Of a stretch of DNA of 64,000 nucleotides, positions 27,713-38,000 are shown one piece after another. Both the position numbers and the translations under genes were made by a program. The stretch comes from Robertkochia aurantiaca (GTDB taxonomy: Bacteria > Bacteroidota > Bacteroidia > Flavobacteriales > Flavobacteriaceae). Within the stretch, counting starts at the first letter, position 1, and the number at the start of each line of letters is the position of its first letter. The stretch is taken from contig NZ_JAINZS010000006.1 of the NCBI RefSeq assembly GCF_020166495.1, positions 248,001 to 312,000 of the forward strand, written 5' to 3'. The notes beneath the pieces were generated by a model. The model was given only the letters and a program-made list of their open reading frames with translations. It was not told where the DNA came from and ran no database searches.

Positions 27713-27722
27713 ATACTGAAAT

Positions 27723-28187
27723 ATGCTGAAGGAAAAGGTAGAAAAGCTGGTTGAAGAGTTGTTGGAGAATGATCCGGCTCTCTTTATTTTAGAGCTGAAG
27801 ATCACGCCCGATAATAAGATTCGGGTGATCGTCGACAGCGATAAGGGTGTTGCCTTAAACGATATCATTGCGGTAAGCAGGCATATCGAGCATAACCTGG
27901 ATCGCGAGGCTGAAGATTTTTCGCTGGAAGTGACCTCTCCGGGGGCTACCGAGCCTTTGACGCACCGACGTCAGTATAATAAGAACCTGGGGCGAAAGCT
28001 TAAGGTGAAGTCGGCTGAAGGTTCTTTTGAAGGTAATCTGGCCGAAGTGACTCCTGAAGGAATCCGTCTGGAATGGAAGGCTCGTGAACCGAAGCCTGTC
28101 GGAAAGGGAAAAGTGACAGTTAAGAAGGAAAAGCTGCTGCCTTTCGAAGAGATAGAAGAAGCTAAAGTTATGATAACGTTTAATTAG
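27723..28187 (+). CDS. rimP: Ribosome maturation factor RimP
   Basis: The 154-residue product assists late assembly of the 30S subunit. It has the two-domain layout of the family. The N-terminal part contains VDSDKGVALNDIIAVSRHIEH, and the LEVTSPGATEPL motif is the family hallmark (usually SPG...PL). A C-terminal Sm-like barrel follows. It begins the rimP-nusA-infB operon and is nine bases before nusA. Confidence 0.95.
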   Translation: MLKEKVEKLVEELLENDPALFILELKITPDNKIRVIVDSDKGVALNDIIAVSRHIEHNLDREAEDFSLEVTSPGATEPLTHRRQYNKNLGRKLKVKSAEGSFEGNLAEVTPEGIRLEWKAREPKPVGKGKVTVKKEKLLPFEEIEEAKVMITFN

Positions 28188-28196
28188 TGAAATGAC

Positions 28197-29429
28197 ATGG
28201 AAAATCTTGCATTGATCGAATCTTTTTCGGAGTTTAAAGACGATAAACTCATAGATCGTGTGACATTGATGGCTATTCTTGAAGAAGTATTCAGGAATGC
28301 GCTTAAAAAGAAGTTTGGGTCTGATGATAATTTTGACATCATCATCAACCCTGACAAGGGTGACCTGGAGATCTGGAGAAACCGTATCGTTGTAGCCGAT
28401 GGAGAGGTGGAAGATGATAACCAGGAGATTTCCCTGTCTGAGGCAAGGAAGATCGAGCCTGATTTTGAAGTGGGTGAAGATGTTTCGGAAGAGGTGAAGC
28501 TGATCGATCTGGGTAGGCGTTCCATTCTGGCATTGCGTCAGAACCTGATCAGCAAGATCCATGAACATGATAATACAACAATATATAAGCAATTTAAAGA
28601 TCTCGTAGGTGAGATCTACACGGCTGAAGTACATCATATTCGTCATAAAGCCGTAATATTGCTTGATGATGAAGGCAATGAGATCATTTTGCCAAAAGAC
28701 AAGCAGATCCCTTCTGATTTTTTCAGAAAGGGTGAGAATGTCAGAGGAATCATCGAATCGGTAGAGTTGAAAGGGAATAAGCCAATGATCATTATGTCCC
28801 GTACAGCTCCCGAATTTCTTGAAAAACTGTTTGAGCAGGAGATTCCTGAGGTGTTTGACGGTCTGATCACCGTTAAGAAAGTGGTACGTATTCCGGGAGA
28901 GAAGGCCAAGGTGGCTGTTGATTCCTATGATGACCGTATCGATCCTGTAGGAGCCTGTGTGGGAATGAAAGGTTCCCGAATTCACGGAATCGTCAGAGAG
29001 CTTGGAAACGAGAACATCGACGTGATCAATTTCACGAATAATCCGCAGCTCTTTATCAGCAGGGCCCTTAGTCCGGCCCGGGTCACCCAGGTGTCGCTGA
29101 ACGACGAAACCATGCATGCTGAGGTTACACTGAAGCCCGAAGAGGTTTCAAAAGCGATCGGAAAAGGCGGCTTTAACATACGTCTTGCCGGTCAGTTAAC
29201 CGGTTATGAGATCGACGTACTACGCGAAGGCGTGGAAGAAGATGTCGAGCTGACCGAGTTCTCAGATGAGATCGAAAGCTGGATCATCGAAGAATTCAAA
29301 AAGATCGGATTGGATACTGCCAAGGCCGTTCTTGATAAGGATGTTTCAGATCTGGTGCAACGAACCGACCTTGAGGAAGAGACCATTAAAGATGTGATGG
29401 CGATCCTGAGGGCTGAGTTCGAGGACTAG
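28197..29429 (+). CDS. nusA: Transcription termination/antitermination factor NusA
   Basis: The 410-residue product binds RNA polymerase and nascent RNA. The N-terminal polymerase-binding domain (about 1-130) is followed by an S1 domain (about 135-200). Two KH domains follow (about 230-370), with RIDPVGACVGMKGSRI in the first and AIGKGGFNIRLAGQLTG in the second. It lacks the C-terminal acidic repeats of the E. coli protein, which is usual in Bacteroidota. In other bacteria it controls its own operon, which fits the hairpin before rimP. Confidence 0.96.
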   Translation: MENLALIESFSEFKDDKLIDRVTLMAILEEVFRNALKKKFGSDDNFDIIINPDKGDLEIWRNRIVVADGEVEDDNQEISLSEARKIEPDFEVGEDVSEEVKLIDLGRRSILALRQNLISKIHEHDNTTIYKQFKDLVGEIYTAEVHHIRHKAVILLDDEGNEIILPKDKQIPSDFFRKGENVRGIIESVELKGNKPMIIMSRTAPEFLEKLFEQEIPEVFDGLITVKKVVRIPGEKAKVAVDSYDDRIDPVGACVGMKGSRIHGIVRELGNENIDVINFTNNPQLFISRALSPARVTQVSLNDETMHAEVTLKPEEVSKAIGKGGFNIRLAGQLTGYEIDVLREGVEEDVELTEFSDEIESWIIEEFKKIGLDTAKAVLDKDVSDLVQRTDLEEETIKDVMAILRAEFED

Positions 29430-29458
29430 TTTAAAATTTAAAAGATTATTATTACTAT

Positions 29459-32257
29459 ATGGCTGAAGGCACAAATATGAGGCTAAATAAAGTTCTGAGA
29501 GAATTGAATATCTCTTTAGATCGGGCGGTTGAGTATCTCTCTTCGAAAGGAATCGAAGTCGAAGCGAGACCGACTACCAAGATCTCGGGCGAGGTATATG
29601 AAGTTCTGTTAGACGAATTCCAGACCGACAAGAGCAAGAGGGTCGCTTCGAAAGAAGTCAGTGAGGAAAAGCGCAAAGAAAAGGAAGCGATCAGAATGGA
29701 GCTCGAGAAAGAGCAGGAGCTCAAGCGTCAAAAACAGGAAGAACAGGAAGTGGTTAAGGCCAAAGCCAACGTTGAACGCCCGAAAACGGTTGGTAAGATA
29801 GATCTCGAGCCTAAAGCCGAAAAAGAACAGGATAAGCCGGAATCTGAAGCGCCTAAAGCGGAAGAGAAGAAGGCAGAACCTCAGAAAGAAGCAGCAGCTC
29901 CGGAGAAAGTTGAAGAGAAGACTGAAAAGCCGGTAGAGAAGCCTGCAGCAAAAGCTGAAGAAAAGGCTGAAAAGCCCGAAAAGAAAGAAGAGGTCGCTGC
30001 TGAAGAGAAAAAGCCAGCTGCTGAAGAGAAAAAACCTGAAGAGAAGAAAGAGACCCGTAAGGTCTTTGTCGAAGGCGAAGAAGTGGATTCTGAAAAACTT
30101 CAGACCAACTACAAAAAACTTCAGGGGCCTAATTTTACCGGTAAGAAAATAGATCTGTCACAGTTCGACAAGCCGAAAAAGAAAAAAGAAACCAAAGGTG
30201 CAAAAGAGGGCGATAAAAAGGCCTCTGACGACCGTAAGAAACGCCGCAGAAGGATCAGTAAAGACACACGTCCCGGACAAACCGGAGGTGCTCGTCAGGG
30301 AGATCGCGGCCGTAAAGGTAAAGGCAGACGCCATGTAGAAAAGGTAGAGCCTACCGAAGAAGAAGTACAAAAGCAGGTACGGGAAACCCTTGAGAAACTG
30401 CAGGGTAAAGCCAGCAAATCAAGAGGTGCCAAGTACCGTAGAGAAAAAAGAGATATACACCGTCAGAAGACGGAGGAGGAGCAGGCGCAGCAGGAAGCGG
30501 CCAGCAAAGTACTGAAGGTTACCGAATTCGTAACCGTAGGAGAAGTGGCTACCCTGATGGATGTCTCAGTGAACGATATCATCTCAGCCTGTATGTCTCT
30601 AGGTATGATGGTGACCATGAATCAGCGTCTCGATGCTGAGACCCTTTCGATCATCGCCGATGAGTTCGGTTATGAGGTGGAATTTGCAACTGCCGATATC
30701 GAAGAATCACTTCCGGAATACGAAGACAGCGAAGAAGACCTGGAGAATCGCGCACCTATCGTTACTGTGATGGGTCACGTTGACCACGGTAAAACCTCGC
30801 TTCTTGACCACATTCGTGAAGAGAATGTAATCGCAGGAGAGAGTGGTGGAATTACCCAGCACATCGGTGCCTACGGGGTTACTCTTAAAAGCGGACAAAG
30901 AATTACTTTCCTGGATACGCCGGGTCACGAAGCCTTTACGGCTATGCGTGCCAGGGGTGCTCAGGTTACCGACCTTGCGATCATCGTGATCGCTGCTGAT
31001 GATGACGTGATGCCTCAGACCAAAGAGGCGATAAGCCACGCGCAGGCAGCAGGTGTTCCGATCGTATTCGCCATCAATAAGGTTGATAAGCCTACTGCGA
31101 ATCCTGACAAGGTAAAAGAATCCCTTGCCAATATGAACCTGTTGGTTGAAGATTGGGGAGGTAAGATTCAGTCACATGATATTTCTGCAAAAACCGGACA
31201 AGGGGTGCAGGAGTTGCTTGAAAAGGTTTTGCTGGAAGCAGAGATCCTTGAGCTGAAAGCGAATCCAGACCGCCTGGCTGACGGAACCGTGGTAGAAGCC
31301 TTCCTCGATAAGGGAAGAGGTTATGTAGCTACGGTGTTGGTTCAGAACGGTACGCTGAAGATCGGAGATTATGTACTTGCCGGTACCCATAGTGGTAAAG
31401 TGAAGGCTATGCAGGATGAGCGAGGAAAAGAGATCAAGGAAGCTGGTCCATCGACTCCGATCTCCATACTTGGTTTGGATGGAGCGCCTCAGGCAGGTGA
31501 TAAGTTCCGTGTCTTTGAAGACGAGCGTGAAGCCAAGCAGATCGCTACTAAACGTACTCAATTACAGCGTGAGCAATCAGTGCGTACGCAGCGACACATC
31601 ACTCTTGATGAGATTGGTCGTCGTATCGCTCTGGGAGACTTTAAAGAACTTAACATCGTCTTGAAAGGTGATGTGGATGGTTCTGTTGAAGCGCTTACCG
31701 ACTCGTTCCAGAAGCTGTCAACTGAAGAGATACAGATCAATATCATACACAAGGCTGTTGGTCCGATCACCGAATCAGATGTATTGCTGGCAACGGCGTC
31801 AGATGCGATCATTATCGGATTTAACGTGAGGCCAATGGGTAATGCCCGTGCAGTGGCCGATCGTGAGGAGATCGATATCAGAACATATTCGATCATTTAC
31901 GATGCGATCAATGACCTGAAAGATGCGATGGAAGGTATGCTTTCTCCTGAACTGAAGGAAGAGATTACCGGTACTGCTGAGATCAGAGAAACTTTCAAGA
32001 TATCGAAAGTGGGAACTATCGCAGGATGTATGGTTACCGATGGGAAGATCTACAGAAGCTCCAGTATCAGGCTGATACGTGACGGAGTGGTGATCTTTAC
32101 CGGAGAACTGGCTTCGCTGAAGCGTTTCAAAGATGACGTGAAGGAAGTATCTAAAGGTTACGACTGTGGTATACAGATCAAGAACTATAACGACATCAAG
32201 GAAGGTGATATAATCGAAGCCTTCCGTGAAGTTGAGGTGAAGAAGAAACTGAAATAA
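29459..32257 (+). CDS. infB: Translation initiation factor IF-2
   Basis: The 932-residue GTPase places initiator tRNA on the ribosome. Residues 1-60 form an IF2_N helical domain. Residues about 75-330 are low-complexity Lys/Glu/Ala/Pro repeats and a basic RRRRISK-type stretch. A second IF2_N domain (about 350-405) precedes the G domain, with [14 protein letters not shown] (G1, near 436), DTPGHEAF (G3) and NKVDKP (G4). Domains II to IV follow and end in EVKKKLK. Complete, with 29 bases separating it from nusA. Confidence 0.97.
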   Translation: MAEGTNMRLNKVLRELNISLDRAVEYLSSKGIEVEARPTTKISGEVYEVLLDEFQTDKSKRVASKEVSEEKRKEKEAIRMELEKEQELKRQKQEEQEVVKAKANVERPKTVGKIDLEPKAEKEQDKPESEAPKAEEKKAEPQKEAAAPEKVEEKTEKPVEKPAAKAEEKAEKPEKKEEVAAEEKKPAAEEKKPEEKKETRKVFVEGEEVDSEKLQTNYKKLQGPNFTGKKIDLSQFDKPKKKKETKGAKEGDKKASDDRKKRRRRISKDTRPGQTGGARQGDRGRKGKGRRHVEKVEPTEEEVQKQVRETLEKLQGKASKSRGAKYRREKRDIHRQKTEEEQAQQEAASKVLKVTEFVTVGEVATLMDVSVNDIISACMSLGMMVTMNQRLDAETLSIIADEFGYEVEFATADIEESLPEYEDSEEDLENRAPIVTVMGHVDHGKTSLLDHIREENVIAGESGGITQHIGAYGVTLKSGQRITFLDTPGHEAFTAMRARGAQVTDLAIIVIAADDDVMPQTKEAISHAQAAGVPIVFAINKVDKPTANPDKVKESLANMNLLVEDWGGKIQSHDISAKTGQGVQELLEKVLLEAEILELKANPDRLADGTVVEAFLDKGRGYVATVLVQNGTLKIGDYVLAGTHSGKVKAMQDERGKEIKEAGPSTPISILGLDGAPQAGDKFRVFEDEREAKQIATKRTQLQREQSVRTQRHITLDEIGRRIALGDFKELNIVLKGDVDGSVEALTDSFQKLSTEEIQINIIHKAVGPITESDVLLATASDAIIIGFNVRPMGNARAVADREEIDIRTYSIIYDAINDLKDAMEGMLSPELKEEITGTAEIRETFKISKVGTIAGCMVTDGKIYRSSSIRLIRDGVVIFTGELASLKRFKDDVKEVSKGYDCGIQIKNYNDIKEGDIIEAFREVEVKKKLK

Positions 32258-32282
32258 GTTTTTCCAACTCGATAAGAACAGG

Positions 32283-32313
32283 AAAGGCCTCCCGAAGTGG
32301 AGGCCTTTTTTTT
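32283..32313 (+). terminator. Terminator of rimP-nusA-infB
   Basis: AAAGGCCTCC, loop CGAAGT and GGAGGCCTTT, followed by a run of eight T in total. Confidence 0.94.
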
Positions 32314-32986
32314 GTTTATGGGTTATGGAGTTATGGAGTTATGGAGTTATGGAGTGATGAGGTGATGGGGTGATGCAGGTAATCCCGATTGAAAAAGAAT
32401 ACTCAATAAGTGGTCATGATACCCCCTCCTTGGTAAGGAGGGGTGGCTCAGGATGCAATCCTGAGACGGGGTGGTTGTTATTCCGGGTTATGGGGTTATG
32501 GAGTGATGAGGTGAAGGGGTGCAGCAGGTGACAGGTAATCGCGAATTCCTGTGACGCCCCCTTCCGTCAACACCTGTGGTGTTGCCACCTTCCCCCGGCA
32601 GGGGAAGGAGCCAGCGGTTCTTTTAAACGAATCGATCTGCCTGCTTTTTAATAAGTGTTGCACTGCTGCAGACAGAGTGGGGTGGTTGTTATGCTTGTAA
32701 TGAAGTGATGAAGTTATGAGGTAATGAGGTGAACCAGGTGTCTCCCGGAATTAATAATTACGCTCCCCTTCCTAAGGGGAGCTGGCCTCCGCCTATAGCG
32801 AAGGGCTGAGGAGTTTGTGAAGTGATGAAGCAGAGTTTGTGTTAGTAATAAGAGATAAGTACACAGCTCCCCTTTCAAAGGAGGGCCGAACGATCAAAAT
32901 AATGTCTGGCAGAGATTTTTCGTGAGGGGCCGGGTGGCGGGCAGGCGCTTCCGGTTATATAGCGAAGGGCTGAGGGGTTTCCTCGC
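32314..32986. repeat. Gene-free intergenic region of dispersed and tandem repeats
   Basis: This 670-base stretch has no credible gene. It holds three period-8 arrays (32329-32378, 32488-32520, 32696-32735). Several inverted repeats are present, including CCCCTCCTT/AAGGAGGGG near 32422-32442, CTCAGGAT/ATCCTGAG near 32448-32465, CCTTCCCC/GGGGAAGG near 32588-32608 and CTCCCCTT/AAGGGGAG near 32763-32781. Two direct repeats are exact: GGGGTGGTTGTTAT (32468 and 32679) and TATAGCGAAGGGCTGAGG (32794 and 32958). This is the style of dispersed intergenic repeats in Bacteroidota; no transposase remnant is visible. Confidence 0.75.
32329..32378 (+). repeat. Period-8 tandem repeat, array 1
   Basis: Four exact TTATGGAG units are followed by diverged units TGATGAGG, TGATGGGG and TGATG. 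The array begins 16 bases after the infB operon terminator and is not in a gene. Confidence 0.85.
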
Positions 32987-33388
32987 TTAAGGCTTCAACA
33001 AAAACGCGCTCGGAAACTCCTTTTTAACCTCCAGTAAGTAGCGGTCTGCTTCCAGTCGGTTCCTGAATTTTCCTACTCTCACCTTGTAATTCGGGGTTTC
33101 GAAAGTGATGTCTGAAGGCAGGTCTTCAAATGCTTTTCTGAACTCCTTCAGCGCTTCCTGGGCATCTTTTAAAGTGCCGTTGTAGATCTGTATGCGGTAG
33201 CGTTTTTCATCCTTTTTGTTGATCTTTTTCTTCATTTCGATCAAACGGGTCAAACGCTCATCCTGTTCAATGCTTACACTGGCATCCTGAACAGTTTTAT
33301 CAGCAGATGTTTGAGCTTTTACCGACTGGCATAACACCAGGTTGAAGGCGACAAAGGCAAAACAGGTCAATATTCTCGAAACTCTCAT
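32987..33388 (-). CDS. Secreted SPOR-domain protein
   Basis: The 133-residue product has a signal peptide (about 1-25) ending near VKAQ and a short charged linker. A SPOR-type domain follows (about 60-133): the strand YRIQIYNGTLKDAQEAL, then VRVGKFRNRLEADRYLLEVKKEFPSAFLL. SPOR domains bind denuded glycan strands of peptidoglycan at division sites. The protein is little more than the domain. It has its own promoter (TAAATTTG at 33413-33406) only about ten bases from the likely transcript start, and is divergent from the respiratory operon. Confidence 0.85.
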   Translation of the reverse strand: MRVSRILTCFAFVAFNLVLCQSVKAQTSADKTVQDASVSIEQDERLTRLIEMKKKINKKDEKRYRIQIYNGTLKDAQEALKEFRKAFEDLPSDITFETPNYKVRVGKFRNRLEADRYLLEVKKEFPSAFLLKP

Positions 33389-33405
33389 TTTTAAAGGGCT
33401 TTATG

Positions 33406-33413
33406 CAAATTTA
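33406..33413 (-). promoter_or_regulatory. -7 box of the SPOR-protein gene
   Basis: TAAATTTG on the minus strand, an exact TAnnTTTG match, 18 bases before the ATG. Confidence 0.6.
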
Positions 33414-33509
33414 ATACTTATAAATTTAAGTGTTGAAATTATTTATTTAGAACTATTATAAATTAGATGTTAACGCTTCACTAACATTTCTCAAATCGAA
33501 CCTAAGTCG

Positions 33510-33517
33510 TATTTTTG
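33510..33517 (+). promoter_or_regulatory. -7 box of the act-cox respiratory operon
   Basis: TATTTTTG matches TAnnTTTG. A TTTC lies 20 bases upstream. It is 85 bases before the chosen actA start and is the only good box ahead of this operon. Confidence 0.55.
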
Positions 33518-33601
33518 TGCTCGGATTTAAAATAACGGTCATGTGCTTTAACTATTGTGGCATGCCGTTCCCATTTTATGATAGAAAATATATATTCCAG
33601 C

Positions 33602-34945
33602 ATGAAAAAGGTGACACGCCGAAATTCAGAATTCAGAATTTTTGGAATTGGATTAGCGCTTCTGTTTTTATTTACCTCATCACTTAACGCACAAGACGCT
33701 GAAGCAGCTGCAGAAGATGCAGCAGGACAGGACGCCGCGGCCGCAGCCGCCGGAGGTGATCCTGCAGCAGGTAAAGATTTGTTCAATACGTATTGTGCGG
33801 CCTGTCACAACCTGGACAGACCTATGACCGGACCGGCACTTCGCGGGGTAGGTGATAAGTATGAGCGTGAATGGCTTTACGAGTGGATTAAGAACAGTCA
33901 GGCTATGATCAAATCGGGTGACCCTCAGGCGGTTGCCATTTGGGAGGAGTATAAGCCGGCTGTAATGACGGCTTTCCCGCAGTTAAGCAATGATGATATC
34001 GATAATATCATCGCTTATACCATGCAGCCAAAGCAAGAGCCTAAAGTGGCTGACGCTGCTACGGCTGAAGGCGCTCCTGCAGGGGGCGGACAATCAGGTA
34101 TTGGGAACGAGGTGATCCTCGCTGCCCTTGCTCTGGTTTTCGGATTGCTGGTAGTAATGCTGTTCCTTGTTAATAAAACCCTGCGTCGTATCGCAGAAGC
34201 GAACGGGGTGGAGTTTGCTGTTGCTGAAAAGGAGAAGCGCATGCCGATCTGGAAAGCGTTTGCTCAAAATCAGTTCCTGGTAATCGTGACCACTATCTTC
34301 CTGTTGTTAGGAGGTGCTTATTTTGCCTATGGGTATCTGATGCAGATAGGTGTTGACCAGGGTTACATGCCTGTACAGCCAATTCATTACTCTCACAGAA
34401 TCCATGCCGGTGAAAACCAGATCGAGTGTAAGTATTGTCACTCATCAGCACGTGTTTCGAAGCATTCGGGAATTCCGTCGCTCAATGTATGTATGAACTG
34501 TCACAAAAGCATCGTAGAGGTTTCGCCTGAAACAGCTACCGCTGAATATTCAAAAGAGTTCTACGACGGAGAGATTCAGAAACTTTATAAAGCTGTAGGT
34601 TGGGATGTTCAGAATCAGGAGTATACCGGAGAAACCCAGCCTGTTAAATGGGTGCGTATTCACAACCTTCCTGATTTCGCGTATTTCAATCACTCTCAGC
34701 ACGTGTCGGTAGCGGGTATCGCTTGTCAGAAGTGTCACGGTCCCGTCGAGGAAATGGAAGTGATGTATCAGCATTCTCCTTTGACCATGGGGTGGTGTAT
34801 TAACTGTCACCGTGAGACCAATGTCAAAATGGAAGGGAATGAGTATTACGAGAAAATTCACGAAGAGCTTTCTAAGAAATACGGCGTAGAAGAACTGACC
34901 GCAGCCCAGATGGGTGGTCTTGAATGTGGAAAATGCCACTATTAA
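33602..34945 (+). CDS. actA: Alternative complex III, multihaem cytochrome c subunit ActA
   Basis: The product carries electrons within alternative complex III, which oxidises menaquinol. From the chosen start (MKKVTRR) it has 447 residues: a signal/anchor helix (about 10-30), an Ala-rich linker, and a monohaem cytochrome c domain with CAACH (residues 65-69) and a later Met ligand region. A membrane helix lies near 165-185, then another helix, then the ActA core with CKYCH, CMNCH, CQKCH, CINCH and CGKCH. That makes six CxxCH sites where the classical ActA has five. The extra one is in the N-terminal domain. The frame extends to 33557, but this start places a normal basic N-terminus ahead of the helix. 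Confidence 0.92.
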   Translation: MKKVTRRNSEFRIFGIGLALLFLFTSSLNAQDAEAAAEDAAGQDAAAAAAGGDPAAGKDLFNTYCAACHNLDRPMTGPALRGVGDKYEREWLYEWIKNSQAMIKSGDPQAVAIWEEYKPAVMTAFPQLSNDDIDNIIAYTMQPKQEPKVADAATAEGAPAGGGQSGIGNEVILAALALVFGLLVVMLFLVNKTLRRIAEANGVEFAVAEKEKRMPIWKAFAQNQFLVIVTTIFLLLGGAYFAYGYLMQIGVDQGYMPVQPIHYSHRIHAGENQIECKYCHSSARVSKHSGIPSLNVCMNCHKSIVEVSPETATAEYSKEFYDGEIQKLYKAVGWDVQNQEYTGETQPVKWVRIHNLPDFAYFNHSQHVSVAGIACQKCHGPVEEMEVMYQHSPLTMGWCINCHRETNVKMEGNEYYEKIHEELSKKYGVEELTAAQMGGLECGKCHY

Positions 34946-35023
34946 TCCTTTTACGAGCTATAATCAATAATTGAATCAAAGTCGGTCTGCCGATGCAGAC
35001 CTTTTAAATAAGTTAGATATAAC

Positions 35024-38000
35024 ATGGCATCAAACAAAAAATACTGGAAAAGTGTCGATGAGCTGGATGAAAACAACCCAGTGGTAAAGACGCTTAAACA
35101 GAATGAGTTTGTTGAAGAGATTCCGGTAGATGAATTTTTGGGCGATAAGGAATCGCTTGATTCTTCTTCAACTACCAGAAGGGATTTCTTGAAGTATGTG
35201 GGCTTCAGTACAGCTGCTGCGTCGCTGGCAGCATGTGAGGGTCCTGTTAAAAAGTCTATTCCATACGTGGTTCAGCCCGATCGTATCGTTCCCGGGGTGG
35301 CGAATTATTACGCTACGTCCATTGCGAACGGTTTCGATTTCGCCAGTGTGCTGATCAAAACCCGTGAAGGTCGTCCTATCAAGGTTGAGAATAACACAGA
35401 TGTGGTTTATGGCGGAGGTGCTAATGCACGTGTGCATGCTTCTGTTCTTGATCTGTATGACAGCCTGCGCCTTCAGGGACCAAAAAGCGAAGGTGAATAT
35501 ATCAGTTGGGATGCTCTTGATGCCGGAGTGGTTTCTGGTATGACTGCTGCTAATGCTGCCGGAAAGCAGGTGGTGTTGCTCACGCAGACCTTTGCAAGTC
35601 CGTCGGTAAAAAGACTGATCGCTGCTCTAAAGGAGAAGTATGCGAACGTTAAGCACGTAATTTACGATGCTGTATCTGAAGATGCAGCTCTTGAGGCTTT
35701 CAGAACTGAGTTCGGTAGCCGTGCCCTGGCTGATTATGATTTCAGCAAGGCTGAAGTAATCGTGTCGTTCGGTGCAGACTTCCTTGGAGACTGGCAGGGT
35801 GGCGGATTTGATTCGGGATATGCTAAAGGACGAATTCCTGAGAACGGAAAGATGTCTCGCCATATCCAGTTCGAGTCGAATATGTCGCTTTCCGGGGCAA
35901 ATGCTGATAAGCGAGTTCCTCTAACTCCTTCTATGCAGCGTAAGGCTCTTGCCAAATTCTATGGGTATCTTACAGGTACTTCGGTAAGTGCTGAACTTCC
36001 TGAGAATATCGATACAGCTGTGAAAAATGCCGCTGCCCAGGTCAAGATGGCCGGAAGCAAGGCGGTTGTGGTGACCGGTATTGATGATGTCAACGCCCAG
36101 CGTATCGCTCTCAAGATCAATAAGAATTTAAACAGTGAGGCTTTTGATGCAGACCGTCCGAGATATATCAGACAGGGTAACGCAGATGAAGTTTCTCAGC
36201 TGGTTAAAGATATGAATGCTGGTGAAGTGGGTGCGCTCATTATGAGTGGTGTGAACCCTGCTTATACCCTGGCCGATTCGGCTGCTTTTAACGAAGGTTT
36301 GAAAAAGGTGGCGGTTTCTGTTGCCTTTACAACCAAAGAGCACGAAACGGCTCTGAATGCTACCTATATCGCTGCTGCTCCTCACTATCTGGAGTCGTGG
36401 GGTGATGTGGAGTTCAAAAAAGGTTATTACGGACTTACTCAGCCGACTATTCGTCCGCTGTTCAATACAAGACAACTTCAGGACTGCCTGTTGAAATGGG
36501 TAGGGGATAACAGAAGTTACCCTGACTACCTGAAAGAAACCTGGCAGGAAAATATCCTGAAAGGAGCTTCCTGGAACCAGGCGCTTCATGACGGAGTTTA
36601 TGATAATGTGTCTTCTTCAGAGGAAGAAGTGATGGCAGAAGACCAGCCTGCAGTTCAGGTGGGTGAAGGAGAAGGTGAGGTTGTTTCAGCTGTAGCCGGA
36701 GTGTCATCGATGCTTACCGCTCTTGCTAAGGAGCAGGGAGAAGGGATGGAGCTTGTGCTCTACACCAAGACAGGTATGGGAGACGGGCAACAGGCTAATA
36801 ACCCATGGCTGCAGGAGTTCCCTGATCCTATCACCAGGGTTTCGTGGGATAACTACATCACTGTTTCCAAGGCTGATGCAGAGGCAATGGGTCTAGAGAA
36901 CTGGAATGTGGCTAATGGCGGACTCAACGGTAGTTATGCCAATGTAACTGTGAACGGGGTGACGCTTGAGAACGTTCCCGTGATCATCCAGCCCGGACAG
37001 GCTAAAGGTTCTGTCGGAATGGCGCTCGGTTATGGCCGTAACGCCGGGATGAAGAGTGATATGAAAGTTGGGCATAATGCCTACAGACTATATAATAATT
37101 TCAACAGCGTACAAAAGGTAACCGTTGAAAAAGCAGCAGGTGAGCATGAATTCGCCTGTGTGCAGCTTCACAACACCCTGATGGGTCGCGGAGATATCAT
37201 TAAGGAAACCACGCTTGAGATCTTTAATTCAAAAGATTCAAGGGTTTGGAACCATGTTCCTCAGGTTTCTCTGAACCATGAAGAGGTAGATGCGGTTACT
37301 GTAGATATGTGGGATGAGTTCGATCGTTCGGTCGGGCATCACTTTAATATGTCTATAGACCTGAACGCCTGTACCGGTTGCGGGGCATGTGTGATTGCGT
37401 GTCATGCAGAGAACAACGTACCTGTGGTAGGTAAAGCCGAAGTTCGTAAATCGAGAGATATGCACTGGCTGCGTATTGACCGTTACTACTCGTCAGATGA
37501 AACGTTCGAAGGTGATAACGAGACCAAAGAAGGAATGTCAGGTCTTGGAGACTCACTTAGTACTTTCGGAGAAATGGAGTCTGCTGCTGCGAACCCGCAG
37601 GTAGCATTCCAGCCGGTAATGTGTCAGCACTGTAACCACGCTCCTTGTGAAACCGTATGTCCGGTAGCGGCTACGTCTCACGGACGCCAGGGTCAGAACC
37701 ATATGGCATATAACCGTTGTGTGGGTACTCGTTACTGTGCTAACAACTGTCCGTACAAAGTACGTCGATTCAACTGGTTCCTTTACAACAATAACGACGA
37801 GTTCGATTTCCATATGAATGATGACCTCGGTAAGATGGTGTTGAATCCTGATGTGACTGTTAGGTCAAGAGGGGTTATGGAGAAGTGTTCACTGTGTATT
37901 CAAAGAACACAGAAAACCATACTGGATGCCAAGCGTGAAGGTCGTACGATCAAAGACGGAGAATTCCAGACCGCTTGTTCGGCAGCTTGTTCCAGTGGAG

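Noticed and set aside
27855-29117. 420-residue open frame on the minus strand opposite rimP and nusA
   Set aside because: It lies fully antisense to two clearly conserved genes, has no recognisable domain and its His/Leu/Phe-rich composition is that of a reverse-strand shadow.
32329-32378. CRISPR-like array
   Set aside because: The unit is only eight bases with no spacers, so it is a simple tandem repeat. No cas gene is in the window.
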